The notes beneath the pieces are model-generated. The model did not search any database. It was not told the origin of the DNA and worked only from the letters and a program-made list of their open reading frames with translations. This document shows positions 53,701 to 60,867 of a DNA stretch of 64,000 nt, piece after piece. Position 1 is the stretch's first letter. The number at the start of each line of letters is the position of its first letter. The DNA lies in the NCBI GenBank assembly GCA_964625775.1, contig CAZVEH010000002.1, positions 1 through 64,000 of the forward strand, given 5' to 3'. Made by a program: the position numbers and the translations under genes. Source of the stretch: GCA-2786165 sp964625775. Lineage in GTDB: Bacteria; Pseudomonadota; Gammaproteobacteria; Legionellales; Legionellaceae.

Positions 53701-54659
53701 ACATAACGCTCTCATCCGCCGCACCCACACCTAACACTTCAGATTCTTTCACGCAGCGTCTCGAATATCTCATAGCTGCACAAATACCTTACCGTGTCAG
53801 TAATTTCATGTTTGATATTGAATCACTGTTCATGCAATGCGATGCCATCGTATTGCCCTATGATGAGCAGGTTTTGAGTAATTATTTTCAGCAACTAGAA
53901 ATTTTTAAAACTGAAAGTTATGATCGCAATATTCCTTCAAATAGGAGCGATCGTATTATCTATAAACAGCATATAAATAGACTTCCTGCGCCACTAAAAG
54001 CATCTTTTGAAACACTAAAAGCATCACATCACACACTTTCTCAAACAATCATAAAACTTAACACACATTTAGCACAGCTATGCTCCTGTATTAACTTGTT
54101 ACGTGACCTCACTAATTCTGCCCAAAATCACGTGTCACTGACTCCACTGAACACTTTTTCCTCAACGTCTTTTACACTCTATCCGACTCAAAATGACAGT
54201 CTGTTTGATGATTTAGAGCGATTTGCTTTGTATAAAAAGGCTGTCACCATCTCTTTACAACAAACTTATCCAGCATTTAGAAACCAATATTTTAATTATT
54301 TTAAACAAGTAGTCTTCCTTCTGATTAGGCAGTTATCACAGCAAATTACTCTGGATGAGTTCAATAACAATCACCCCATTTGCAAAACTATGCAAGATGC
54401 TATTGAAGAACTTAAACAGTATCAGGAATTATGTTGCCGAAATGACATTTCTGACCAGTTGGCTATTGACGAAGCTAATGATCAAGTTTCAGATTCAATA
54501 ATCGAAGATTCTTCAGAAATAAAAGCACAAGCTTCATCTCAAAATTACGCTCAAAATCAATCTAATTTTTGGAATCAAACTACAACAACTATTGCTGTGG
54601 TATCGGCAGTTGCAGCGGTTTCAACGGTTGCAGCATATTGTTTGATGAAACGGCGTTAA
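50736..54659 (+). CDS. Large uncharacterised protein with C-terminal membrane anchor
   Basis: 1307 residues. The N-terminal 230 residues are beta-rich, with many short Gly/Ala stretches (YYVNKISASLGGDAEATIGH). From about 260 to 560 the protein is helical with coiled-coil character (DIETLIYNLEREYAEQYKQI; IKKALEEVLRNTNDISLKID), and long helical regions follow to residue 1200. It ends with an acidic stretch, then one hydrophobic segment (IAVVSAVAAVSTVAAYCLM) and KRR, like a tail anchor. No enzyme motif is recognised. Base composition looks more GC-rich than its neighbours, suggesting separate origin. An effector or toxin-like surface role is possible but unsupported. Confidence 0.75.
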   Translation: MQNQQPSKKFAIKIDHAGSASAEQTNSLAFVDALRQWDETGYHERLILTHKDFYVNIGSSNVALGVKKDIEVILYQLTDLEHKGKAWMDLIVDGTPYNGWYYVNKISASLGGDAEATIGHNKIGAAAEATLTFAVEYAQNLEQGSYDHKLEVTAKVSVGKILANPLNTADSPSTTLAKLMALLPIGSEIVFTSRLNDKRTTMIKNIEIKHARPTRTCFSAEAPPAEFIIMAHPETFASIASPEYRSSSQAGKYYDLVHKKKDIETLIYNLEREYAEQYKQISALYPNISMPTQNIKHREAFPTDEAYLQHLCEQYIVLDGILKDTVKSEVNSPSKLKRTPEEQQKYLINLMDHVNAIGVIASELSELFPSNRPLKHMARACTVASRLTESCLKIAAGKLSTSLLTLDIASSILAAVNFGVSLFSQSQPDAYLCMLKRIDDKLNTIHHDMIVGFETTLEMLSILKIDIQKNRQLQANYHEQLFSEISTIKKALEEVLRNTNDISLKIDRLIDINIRIGHENAYRNVSRVLQSVERNIKPTDIYADLQILYNFIASDRINLPVTPSEMQLCLPEYNNYLTELNIKLPFGLIDLRYWNEIYTQGYLVVLNRYREDIAFTMNQNPKNDFFIPGLVEKCHEAQSFIIKIYQEPMIWEKLLEKYTAEWNSILSHLTQSPDSPLLQLQSDELLSLKSQTIEQRNALAKNILQKTCQLNKVWVRNVRARQYIAQKFPNNSAQGLAYDFIDTNRNSPPGEAHIDEIIADKGLLDALSEPHILFSLQTNSAALKIYSESLSTTSPCSHGKRVIKQHGQNVNHQAGSQPVTCVTRCYLFSLSFPAPEATTIVDLYIKNITQFPDTCVGLQAAFPNELNQTFEYQKNAVKLSALITDISSISYESAITIAQQCSTKIRKGILQERAARFDETSTRLRKFNEEHRKISSFISLIDSQILANPVQNALDACIATDSIDALRALYHFPYWSHIMGRHPIFNKAHITLSSAAPTPNTSDSFTQRLEYLIAAQIPYRVSNFMFDIESLFMQCDAIVLPYDEQVLSNYFQQLEIFKTESYDRNIPSNRSDRIIYKQHINRLPAPLKASFETLKASHHTLSQTIIKLNTHLAQLCSCINLLRDLTNSAQNHVSLTPLNTFSSTSFTLYPTQNDSLFDDLERFALYKKAVTISLQQTYPAFRNQYFNYFKQVVFLLIRQLSQQITLDEFNNNHPICKTMQDAIEELKQYQELCCRNDISDQLAIDEANDQVSDSIIEDSSEIKAQASSQNYAQNQSNFWNQTTTTIAVVSAVAAVSTVAAYCLMKRR

Positions 54660-54714
54660 ATTGAGGTCCGACCGGGATTCTATCGAAAATGACGTGATTT
54701 AATAGATGAACACA

Positions 54715-54746
54715 CCCAGTTAAGAGATAATTAAATCTCAACTGGG
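54715..54746. terminator. Hairpin after the large unknown gene
   Basis: CCCAGTT/AACTGGG and GAGAT/ATCTC pair with a two-base bulge, making a 12-bp stem 56 bp after the stop codon. No T-run follows, so it is only a possible terminator or processing site. Confidence 0.4.
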
Positions 54747-54770
54747 GAGAAAAAATGCGAAGGATAGCTT

Positions 54771-54980
54771 ATTGAACCGGTGGAAATTTTCCACCAGTTC
54801 ATTTTTTCTTTAATCGGATATTATAGTGTTCTGGAAACTTATCAGGATTATTTTTGATGGCTTTATTGATGGTCTCGAGTTTCTACTTTGTACAAATCAG
54901 CGACATCACTGTCTATGATGATGTTTACCTCGGATTTCTATGATTTTTTCTCCAACAATTTCATGAATTGTGATGCCCAT
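54771..54980 (-). pseudogene. Decayed copy of the ORF6N gene
   Basis: On the minus strand this is a degenerate copy of the first about 70 codons of the ORF6N gene at 45875-46426, with shared runs such as GAACCGGTGGAAATTTTCC and TTCTGGAAACTTATCAGGAT, but with deletions that break the frame. The similarity continues beyond the start codon to about 55065, matching 46427-46500. The duplicated block again lies in front of a tyrosine recombinase gene. Confidence 0.85.
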
Positions 54981-55172
54981 TTTAACCCTTTCTCATAGTA
55001 ATGAAGAACATTAGAGAGACATCGATCTCTTGATGCTAAATTTCTAGTGTTTATAAAAGGTAAATGGAATGAAGCAATTATATAAGGTGAATTGGGTTAT
55101 GTATTTATTACCCAGAGGTATGATAAAGTTTGAGATAGATAACGTACCTTATCCATCACAAACAGGACTTTT

Positions 55173-56210
55173 ATGAAAAATGATGCCTTGGATTTACTGG
55201 ACGAAGAAAACGGAAAAAATCGAAAGTTTGTGATAGATAAGATTTTACATCCCCTGAGCGAGCATTTCGATACAAATTCTCTGACAGCATGGTTGGCATT
55301 TTATTGCCAAGTTCATGTGAAAGGAGCCCCTGAAAAAACCGAACAAGCCAAGAAAAAGGATTTGGAAAAATTTATCCATTTTTTCCAAAACGAAGTAGGG
55401 CACGACCAGGTTGATAATTGGACGCCGGCGGTAAGTAAGCAATTTCAAAAATCCCTTTGTAATGTTATTTTAGAAAAGTCTGGCAAAGGCTATAAAGCTA
55501 CAACTATAAATAGAACGATGGCCACCATCCGGCATGTTGGCCGTTGGCTTCATCAACAGCGCCCATTAATGGCAGGGGACCCGTTATCACAAGTGAAGGA
55601 TTTACAAACCGACGCCCCGGATTGGAATGGCATAACATCTAGGCAATTGATGAGATTAAAATCAGCCTGTGAGCAAAGAATCAAAAGCTGTAGTCGTAAA
55701 AATCAAAATCCATTGTTGGAGACGGCAGTATTTTATCTACTATTAGGCACAGGATTAAGGGAATCTGAATTAGTTACTATAGATGTTCATCAATATCGTG
55801 ATAAGGGGCTGTATGATGTGCTTCGTCACAAGAGTAAACGCGTGACTGGCAAAATTCCTATTCCTCAGGAGGCTCGTTTATTCTTAGAGCAGTATCTATC
55901 ATCAAGAGGCCCAGAATTAGAAGAGCCTTTATTTATAGGGCGCTATGGCTCACGTCTAAAAACATTGGATATTTATAGAATATGTCAAAGAGTTCTAAAA
56001 CAGGCATTGGCGTATTTGCCTGAACAAGAAAGATTTAATTTTACACCGCATAAGCTGCGGCATACCTTTTTAAAGAAGGTAACGGACAAGCATGGTGTGC
56101 ATTTTGCGCAGGAAATGAGTGGCAATGTTTCTATTAAAGAAATTTTTCGGTATGCTAAACCTAGTCAGGAAGAAGTGCAGTCTACCATAGAAGCATTATT
56201 TGAAAATTGA
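55173..56210 (+). CDS. Tyrosine recombinase / phage-type integrase
   Basis: 345 residues. An N-terminal SAM-like core-binding domain covers about 30-145 (SLTAWLAFYCQVHVKG, TTINRTMATIRHVGRWLHQQ). The catalytic domain has Arg in GTGLRESELVTID, HxxR in TPHKLRHTFLKK and Tyr in IFRYAKPS; the usual GH before the tyrosine is SGN. Distinct from the short recombinase at 46763. Likely acts on a mobile segment here or resolves plasmid multimers; no att site was recognised. Confidence 0.9.
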   Translation: MKNDALDLLDEENGKNRKFVIDKILHPLSEHFDTNSLTAWLAFYCQVHVKGAPEKTEQAKKKDLEKFIHFFQNEVGHDQVDNWTPAVSKQFQKSLCNVILEKSGKGYKATTINRTMATIRHVGRWLHQQRPLMAGDPLSQVKDLQTDAPDWNGITSRQLMRLKSACEQRIKSCSRKNQNPLLETAVFYLLLGTGLRESELVTIDVHQYRDKGLYDVLRHKSKRVTGKIPIPQEARLFLEQYLSSRGPELEEPLFIGRYGSRLKTLDIYRICQRVLKQALAYLPEQERFNFTPHKLRHTFLKKVTDKHGVHFAQEMSGNVSIKEIFRYAKPSQEEVQSTIEALFEN

Positions 56211-56243
56211 ATTACTCATAATGGGTTTTAAAGGAGATTGATA

Positions 56244-56504
56244 ATGCATATTCCAAAAGAAATTTTAAAGAATTTTGAAGAAATCATCACTCAAAAGAGA
56301 CAGACTAAGAGTGATTTTGACTTGATATATGCAGATAAGTCATCTTCACCCCATTTAGATGATCCTAATGCGCAATATGTTTCTAAAGGTGAGCTGTTAA
56401 TTACAAAGAAATCAACAAACAAGAAAAAGCTGTATCAAACTGGACATGGTTGCTTGTGGGAATATGAGTTTGAAATGGATTTAAGAAACGATTATTTTGA
56501 ATAA
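56244..56504 (+). CDS. Small uncharacterised protein
   Basis: 86 residues from the ATG at 56244, which has AAGGAG seven bases upstream (an in-frame TTG six bases earlier is too close to that site). Polar and lysine-rich, with SKGELLITKKSTNKKKLYQT and an aromatic, acidic end. No known motif. It starts 33 bp after the integrase stop and may be cotranscribed with it. Confidence 0.55.
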   Translation: MHIPKEILKNFEEIITQKRQTKSDFDLIYADKSSSPHLDDPNAQYVSKGELLITKKSTNKKKLYQTGHGCLWEYEFEMDLRNDYFE

Positions 56505-56568
56505 CAATAGGTTTAAATTGTGTAAATTCCCAATTAATTCATGATTCATATAGCAAGGAGAGTTGCAA

Positions 56569-56862
56569 ATGGATAGATTTTCTAAAGGATCACGAAAGAC
56601 TTTAAACTTAATTATATTTGCACTATTTGTTTTAACAATGTGGTTTAATATTTCATATTATCATGCCAATCCTGCTAAAGTAGGTGAGTTTTTGGGGTAT
56701 ACCGCAATGATTACTGTTGCTGTATGGTTTTTAAGTCTTTTAATTCCCAAAAAATATGTATTATATAGAATAATGTCTTCCGGAACATTTATTTTACTAA
56801 TACCTTTGTTCTGTTCGTTTGTCTTTACATGGGAGTTAGTTAAAGAATTTTATGCTACATAA
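56569..56862 (+). CDS. Small membrane protein
   Basis: 97 residues from the ATG at 56569, with AAGGAG eight bases upstream. Three hydrophobic segments are seen (LNLIIFALFVLTMWFNI, FLGYTAMITVAVWFLSLLI, TFILLIPLFCSFVFTW). Basic N-terminus. Family not recognised; it follows the preceding small gene by 64 bp. Confidence 0.6.
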   Translation: MDRFSKGSRKTLNLIIFALFVLTMWFNISYYHANPAKVGEFLGYTAMITVAVWFLSLLIPKKYVLYRIMSSGTFILLIPLFCSFVFTWELVKEFYAT

Positions 56863-57187
56863 GGCTCGCTATTTTAGGGCAAAGCTTGCGTAGGCTTAAA
56901 GTGAGGGAAAAGTAAAGTTAAACAATCTTGAGTGGCCAAGATGTAGAGATTATTAAATAGCATTACCTCGATATGAGTTTTTGAGGTTTTAATAATGAGA
57001 TGCCAATTTGATATTTTTAAAGCCATATAAATCAAGGATCAAGATTTTAGATTTTCGAGTTATTGAAAAACGGTCGTTTTTTGAGAGTAAATTATTCCCA
57101 CTAGGGGGCACTTATGCAAGCTCAGAGAAATAGAATAAACCGGTATTAGAGGATCGGGGCCGGACCTCTATTAGTTCAATGACGGTA
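56863..57187. other. Non-coding stretch, one small hairpin
   Basis: No gene or known RNA was seen. The only structure noted is an inverted repeat TAGAGG (57147-57152) / CCTCTA (57165-57170) around a GC-rich core. Confidence 0.4.
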
Positions 57188-57215
57188 TTGGCCTTTTGAG
57201 GTTTGAGTATATAAT
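57188..57215 (+). promoter_or_regulatory. Candidate promoter of the exonuclease gene
   Basis: TTGGCC (57188-57193) and TATAAT (57210-57215) are 16 bases apart and 35 bp before the start codon at 57251. The -10 is perfect; the -35 is fair. Confidence 0.45.
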
Positions 57216-57250
57216 TCATTTTAAACAATTTACCCCGTCAGGTTTTTTTC

Positions 57251-58156
57251 ATGATTGAATCAGTTGTAGTAGAAGCAATATCAAAGCATCCTGATTACCA
57301 GTTATTAAAAAGGGTGCCGTTAACAATTAAATCCAGAATAAACACAGAATCAAAGAGTTTCACAGCAACCATTGTTGATTTAGAGACTATGGGGCTTGAT
57401 GCTACAAAAAACGAAATTATTGAGGTGGGTTTTCTTTCTTTTTCTTTTTCAACGTCAGACGGCATATTGGCGGTAGTCAATTCATATAATGAATTAAACG
57501 ACCCTGGCAAGCCAATCCCTGCTGAAGTAACCAAAGTTACAGGGATCACTGATGCAGATGTTAAAGGCAAGACCATAGATTGGGATCTTGTATTAAAAAT
57601 ATTTGAAAAGACCGAGCTGGTCATTTGTCATAATAGTAGTTTCGACCGAAATTTTTTAGAGTTGCAAACGCCATCTGTTATTCAATCTGTTGTTAAAGAA
57701 AAGCCTTTTGCTTGCACGATTAAAGACATTAATTGGAACGAGAGAGGATTTGAAAGTTCCAAATTGGATTACCTTAACTGGAAATTGGGCTTTTTTTATG
57801 ATGGACACCGCGCGATTAACGATTGTTGGGCAACTCTGAACTTACTCTTACAAGCGCCCGGTGTTTTTGATGAATTAAAAAGGAATGTTCGTAAAAAGGA
57901 AACCTTAATCTGTGCCGAAAACGCTCCCTATGATAAGAGAGGCTTATTAAAAGCGCGTAATTATCGCTGGTCGGACGGAGAGGCGGGGCGGCTTCCCAAG
58001 TGTTGGTGGATTTGTGTGCAAAACGAGTTTCTAGATGCTGAAAAACACTGGTTAGATGATGAAATTTATAATTCCTCTGGTGCAAGTGACTCGATTTTAA
58101 AAATTGAAATAACAGCTAGGAAACGATATTCATTTCGAGCGGAAGAAAGATTATAG
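57251..58156 (+). CDS. DEDDh 3'-5' exonuclease (DnaQ-like)
   Basis: 301 residues. Residues about 38-210 form an exonuclease domain with all catalytic motifs: ATIVDLETMGLD (Asp, Glu), ICHNSSFDRNFLE (Asp) and DGHRAINDCWATL (His, Asp). This is the DnaQ / RNase T type acting on DNA or RNA 3' ends. The last 85 residues form a second small domain (YRWSDGEAGRLPKCWWICV) seen in stand-alone exonucleases of this kind. A well-placed promoter precedes it. In an accessory region it may serve repair or defence. Confidence 0.92.
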   Translation: MIESVVVEAISKHPDYQLLKRVPLTIKSRINTESKSFTATIVDLETMGLDATKNEIIEVGFLSFSFSTSDGILAVVNSYNELNDPGKPIPAEVTKVTGITDADVKGKTIDWDLVLKIFEKTELVICHNSSFDRNFLELQTPSVIQSVVKEKPFACTIKDINWNERGFESSKLDYLNWKLGFFYDGHRAINDCWATLNLLLQAPGVFDELKRNVRKKETLICAENAPYDKRGLLKARNYRWSDGEAGRLPKCWWICVQNEFLDAEKHWLDDEIYNSSGASDSILKIEITARKRYSFRAEERL

Positions 58157-58187
58157 CCTCTGTATTCCAACCTCTAGCTATCAAATG

Positions 58188-58304
58188 GAGTTAAACGTTT
58201 TGATTAAATACTACCAAAAATAAGAAACCAACCTTATTGATAGCAAAAACAAGGCATTATTAAACAGATAGGATGCTATCACTACGCTATACTCTAGTGA
58301 TTGT
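58188..58304 (+). repeat. Upstream control region, copy 1
   Basis: The 60 bases from 58188 match those from 60671 at 48 of 60 positions without gaps. A second block, starting TATCACTACGCTATACTC at 58277, matches 60761 at 20 of 28 with a one-base offset. It lies 150 bp before the protease gene; its twin lies before the NACHT gene. It includes a TATACT-like -10. Confidence 0.75.
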
Positions 58305-58337
58305 CACATATTTGCACAAGTGGGAGGGGTAGCCGCA

Positions 58338-58418
58338 ATGAGTTTATCACCAGGTGTATTTGCATCTGCGCTCATGCTGGCATTACACAAGTTTATTTGC
58401 GCCATTTTGATTGATTAA
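58338..58418 (+). CDS. Short hydrophobic ORF with a strong ribosome-binding site
   Basis: A 26-residue frame, MSLSPGVFASALMLALHKFI and six more residues, begins at ATG 58338 with GGAGGGG eight bases upstream, the best ribosome-binding site in this area. It ends 34 bp before the protease start. It could be a leader peptide controlling the next gene or a small membrane peptide. Confidence 0.4.
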   Translation: MSLSPGVFASALMLALHKFICAILID

Positions 58419-58452
58419 TGGGCTATGCACAAAGTCACGAGACACCTTGATT

Positions 58453-60135
58453 ATGAATGATGAATTTGAAAGATATAGAGCCTCTTATGTAAGAGCGGAA
58501 AGCAGGGCACTAAAAGAAAGGGATCGATTAAAACATCAAAACGCTAGAAAAATGTTTGATACCAAAGAAAGCATTGAGTGTGCTATTACAAACGCGATCT
58601 TTCCAGGATTAGCGGTATTAGAACTGTCTAATGGCCGAGTTGGAATGGGATTTTTTCGCAATGAGAAGTGGTTGGTTTCTAATGCGCATGTTATTCATGA
58701 TAGCAGTGATATTCTAGAAGGCATCGTCATCAGAACCTATAACCAAACAGAAACGGTGTTGCAGGTAGCTCGAGGGTACCATCGCCCATGGAATAGTGTC
58801 CATTCTCCAGACATAGTGGTATTGAATACACAAGAGGCACATACAAGCATCCCATCCCATGTATTGTCTTCGGATGAAACATATTCAGGGAGGCATTTTT
58901 TCTATGTAGATGCTGATTTTCAAGTGCATTTCTTGATACCGATATCTAATCCTAATGAACTTCCGATGCAGTTTATTTGTGAAGACAAAAGTGACCCTAA
59001 GTATGGGTGCTCTGGCGCGCCTATTTTTTCTGCAGAAGTGCTGATAGGTAGAACCTCAAGCTGGCGATTTGAAATCGTTGGAGCAGTGTATGCGCGCGCT
59101 CAAGGTAATATATTGTGCGGCATTCCGATTGATCAAGAATTCGAACAAATAAGACGAATTCTCATTGCTTTGGATTCTATTGCACGACAAAAGCAAAGGC
59201 AGATATGTAGTACTATTTTAGGAGATAGACAGCAAGCACTGATTTCTCAAACATTAGCAGAACAAGACCAAGCTATTGCAGAAGCTGGCATTCAAATCTT
59301 CACAGCAGGCCATAGTGTTTTAAGCATATCGTTGCCGACTGGTTTAGAGCGCTTAGCGAAAAATACTTATGCTAAATTAGAAGAATCCTATTTGCAAAGT
59401 ATCGGTGGTCTTTCTTTGCTAGAAGTTAAAAGCTCCTTTTTGCAATTTTTGTATTATATTCAACAACAGCAATCCTTATTCATAGGGTATGATAAAGATA
59501 CGCCCGCATTAGAATCAGAGTATTGGAGATTAGACTGTAAAAAGGGTGGTGATAAAGCTTTATTTCGAATCCTGCAAATACAAGACAATACTGGGCTCGG
59601 GGTTACCGTCCCAGGCACGTCAAAATCAGCTTCTTCTATATTCGCGCAGGTAAAAATATCTAAAGATATTCTATATATCAATGGTGAACCCTTGCGAGAT
59701 GATTTGTATAAAAGCCATGTTGCTATCGAACAAAATAAGACTGAAAAAGAGATTTCAATCAAGATCGATTTTACAACCATGGACGCTATTAAGTGTCAAA
59801 AATATCAACTCACAGAAAGAAGAAGCGCGTCACCTTCCATGAGGTTGTTTCACGCGATTCCATTAACGAGCATACACGGGTATGAAACCATGCAACAATC
59901 GGTCATGAATAAAGAGGTCGATCGCATTAATGGTACGAATGAAGCAGGCGATACGCCTTTGATGGTTCTTTTAAAAAAACAACTGGCAGACCCTGGGCAA
60001 CGCGCTAAAGCTAAATTGCTGGTATCCTGTAGTATTTGGAATCAACCCAACCTTGAGGGGAAAACAGCGCAAGACTTGTTGCAAGAACACTCGGATCAGG
60101 AGGCGTTAACAAGTTATTTTGGGTTAGATAGATGA
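58453..60135 (+). CDS. Trypsin-like serine protease with ankyrin-like C-terminus
   Basis: 560 residues from ATG 58453; an upstream TTG at 58411 would add 14. No signal peptide, so probably intracellular or secreted by a specialised system. The S1-type triad is visible: His in WLVSNAHVIHDS, Asp in SPDIVVLNT and Ser in YGCSGAPIFSAE. The middle part is unassigned. The last about 70 residues (INGTNEAGDTPLMVLLKKQL ... NLEGKTAQDLL) look like ankyrin-type repeats. Trypsin-like domains are frequent effector parts of bacterial immune systems and of host-targeted proteins. It shares a duplicated upstream region with the following NACHT-HEAT gene. Confidence 0.82.
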   Translation: MNDEFERYRASYVRAESRALKERDRLKHQNARKMFDTKESIECAITNAIFPGLAVLELSNGRVGMGFFRNEKWLVSNAHVIHDSSDILEGIVIRTYNQTETVLQVARGYHRPWNSVHSPDIVVLNTQEAHTSIPSHVLSSDETYSGRHFFYVDADFQVHFLIPISNPNELPMQFICEDKSDPKYGCSGAPIFSAEVLIGRTSSWRFEIVGAVYARAQGNILCGIPIDQEFEQIRRILIALDSIARQKQRQICSTILGDRQQALISQTLAEQDQAIAEAGIQIFTAGHSVLSISLPTGLERLAKNTYAKLEESYLQSIGGLSLLEVKSSFLQFLYYIQQQQSLFIGYDKDTPALESEYWRLDCKKGGDKALFRILQIQDNTGLGVTVPGTSKSASSIFAQVKISKDILYINGEPLRDDLYKSHVAIEQNKTEKEISIKIDFTTMDAIKCQKYQLTERRSASPSMRLFHAIPLTSIHGYETMQQSVMNKEVDRINGTNEAGDTPLMVLLKKQLADPGQRAKAKLLVSCSIWNQPNLEGKTAQDLLQEHSDQEALTSYFGLDR

Positions 60136-60384
60136 ACTTTGAGTTAATTGACAGTTGGCTTAATGTGTACCAAGGGGTTCGTTGTAGGAAGGTGCAAAAT
60201 TTTCCGAACCACCTCTGCAACCCTTTGCCGGCCTAGGCTGCAGCCAATAAATCCATTATTTCTCTATAACATCATGTAAATTAAGGCATTCCTTCTTGTT
60301 GTAAAATTCATATATTCCAATCAAGTTAATATGCCGCCATGCAACCGTAGATGTGAGGCAACATAATGGCTTATTTGTCTCTTA
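60136..60384. other. Non-coding stretch after the protease gene
   Basis: No gene, tRNA or clear hairpin terminator was seen between the protease stop codon and the inverted-repeat element. Confidence 0.4.
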
Positions 60385-60569
60385 GGGGTCCTGTGTACAA
60401 ACCCCCAAAAGTGGTCGTTCTGAGATAACACTATGAAAAATATAGATATTTTTCCCTCTAAAATTAGTTTAAAAATATTTCATTCAGAGCAATAAATGCA
60501 TGATTTGAATTGGTTTTGTTGCTTAATTTAGTGAAACGACCACTTTTGGGGGTTCGTACACACGACCCC
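60385..60569. mobile_element. MITE-like element with 35-bp terminal inverted repeats
   Basis: The 35 bases at 60385-60419 and the reverse complement of 60535-60569 match at 33 of 35. Both begin GGGGTC and contain ACCCCCAAAAGTGGTCGTT. The 115-bp interior is AT-rich without a gene. GGGGT ends with 35-40-bp repeats are typical of the Tn3 family, so this may be a small derivative. No direct target duplication is visible (TCTTA left, AAATA right). Confidence 0.7.
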
Positions 60570-60670
60570 AAATAGATACGATGTGTAATTGGGCCTACAG
60601 CTCCGTCGCGCTATAACGCAAAAACTAGAATAAGATTATTTTGTTTCTGCATATTAACCCTAATTTCAGG

Positions 60671-60788
60671 GAGCTAGATGTTTTGATTCGATGCTACCAA
60701 AAATATGAAACTAACCTTGTTGATAGTAGGAATAAGATATTTTCTATCGGAGCAGAATAATATCAGTAGGGTATATCTTAATGATTAT
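60671..60788 (+). repeat. Upstream control region, copy 2
   Basis: The twin of 58188-58304 (see there), ending 80 bp before the NACHT-HEAT gene. Conserved core phrases include GTTTTGATT, CTACCAAAAAT and TTGATAG. A TATATC-like -10 is retained. Confidence 0.75.
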
Positions 60789-60867
60789 TTTCTTAATAGC
60801 CGTGAAGAATAAAGCATTTCACATTTTATAATATTTTAATGTATATCGCGACGATTATCGCAGTATA

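Noticed and set aside
60380..60574. Target-site duplication around the 185-bp element
   Set aside because: The flanking five bases (TCTTA and AAATA) do not match.
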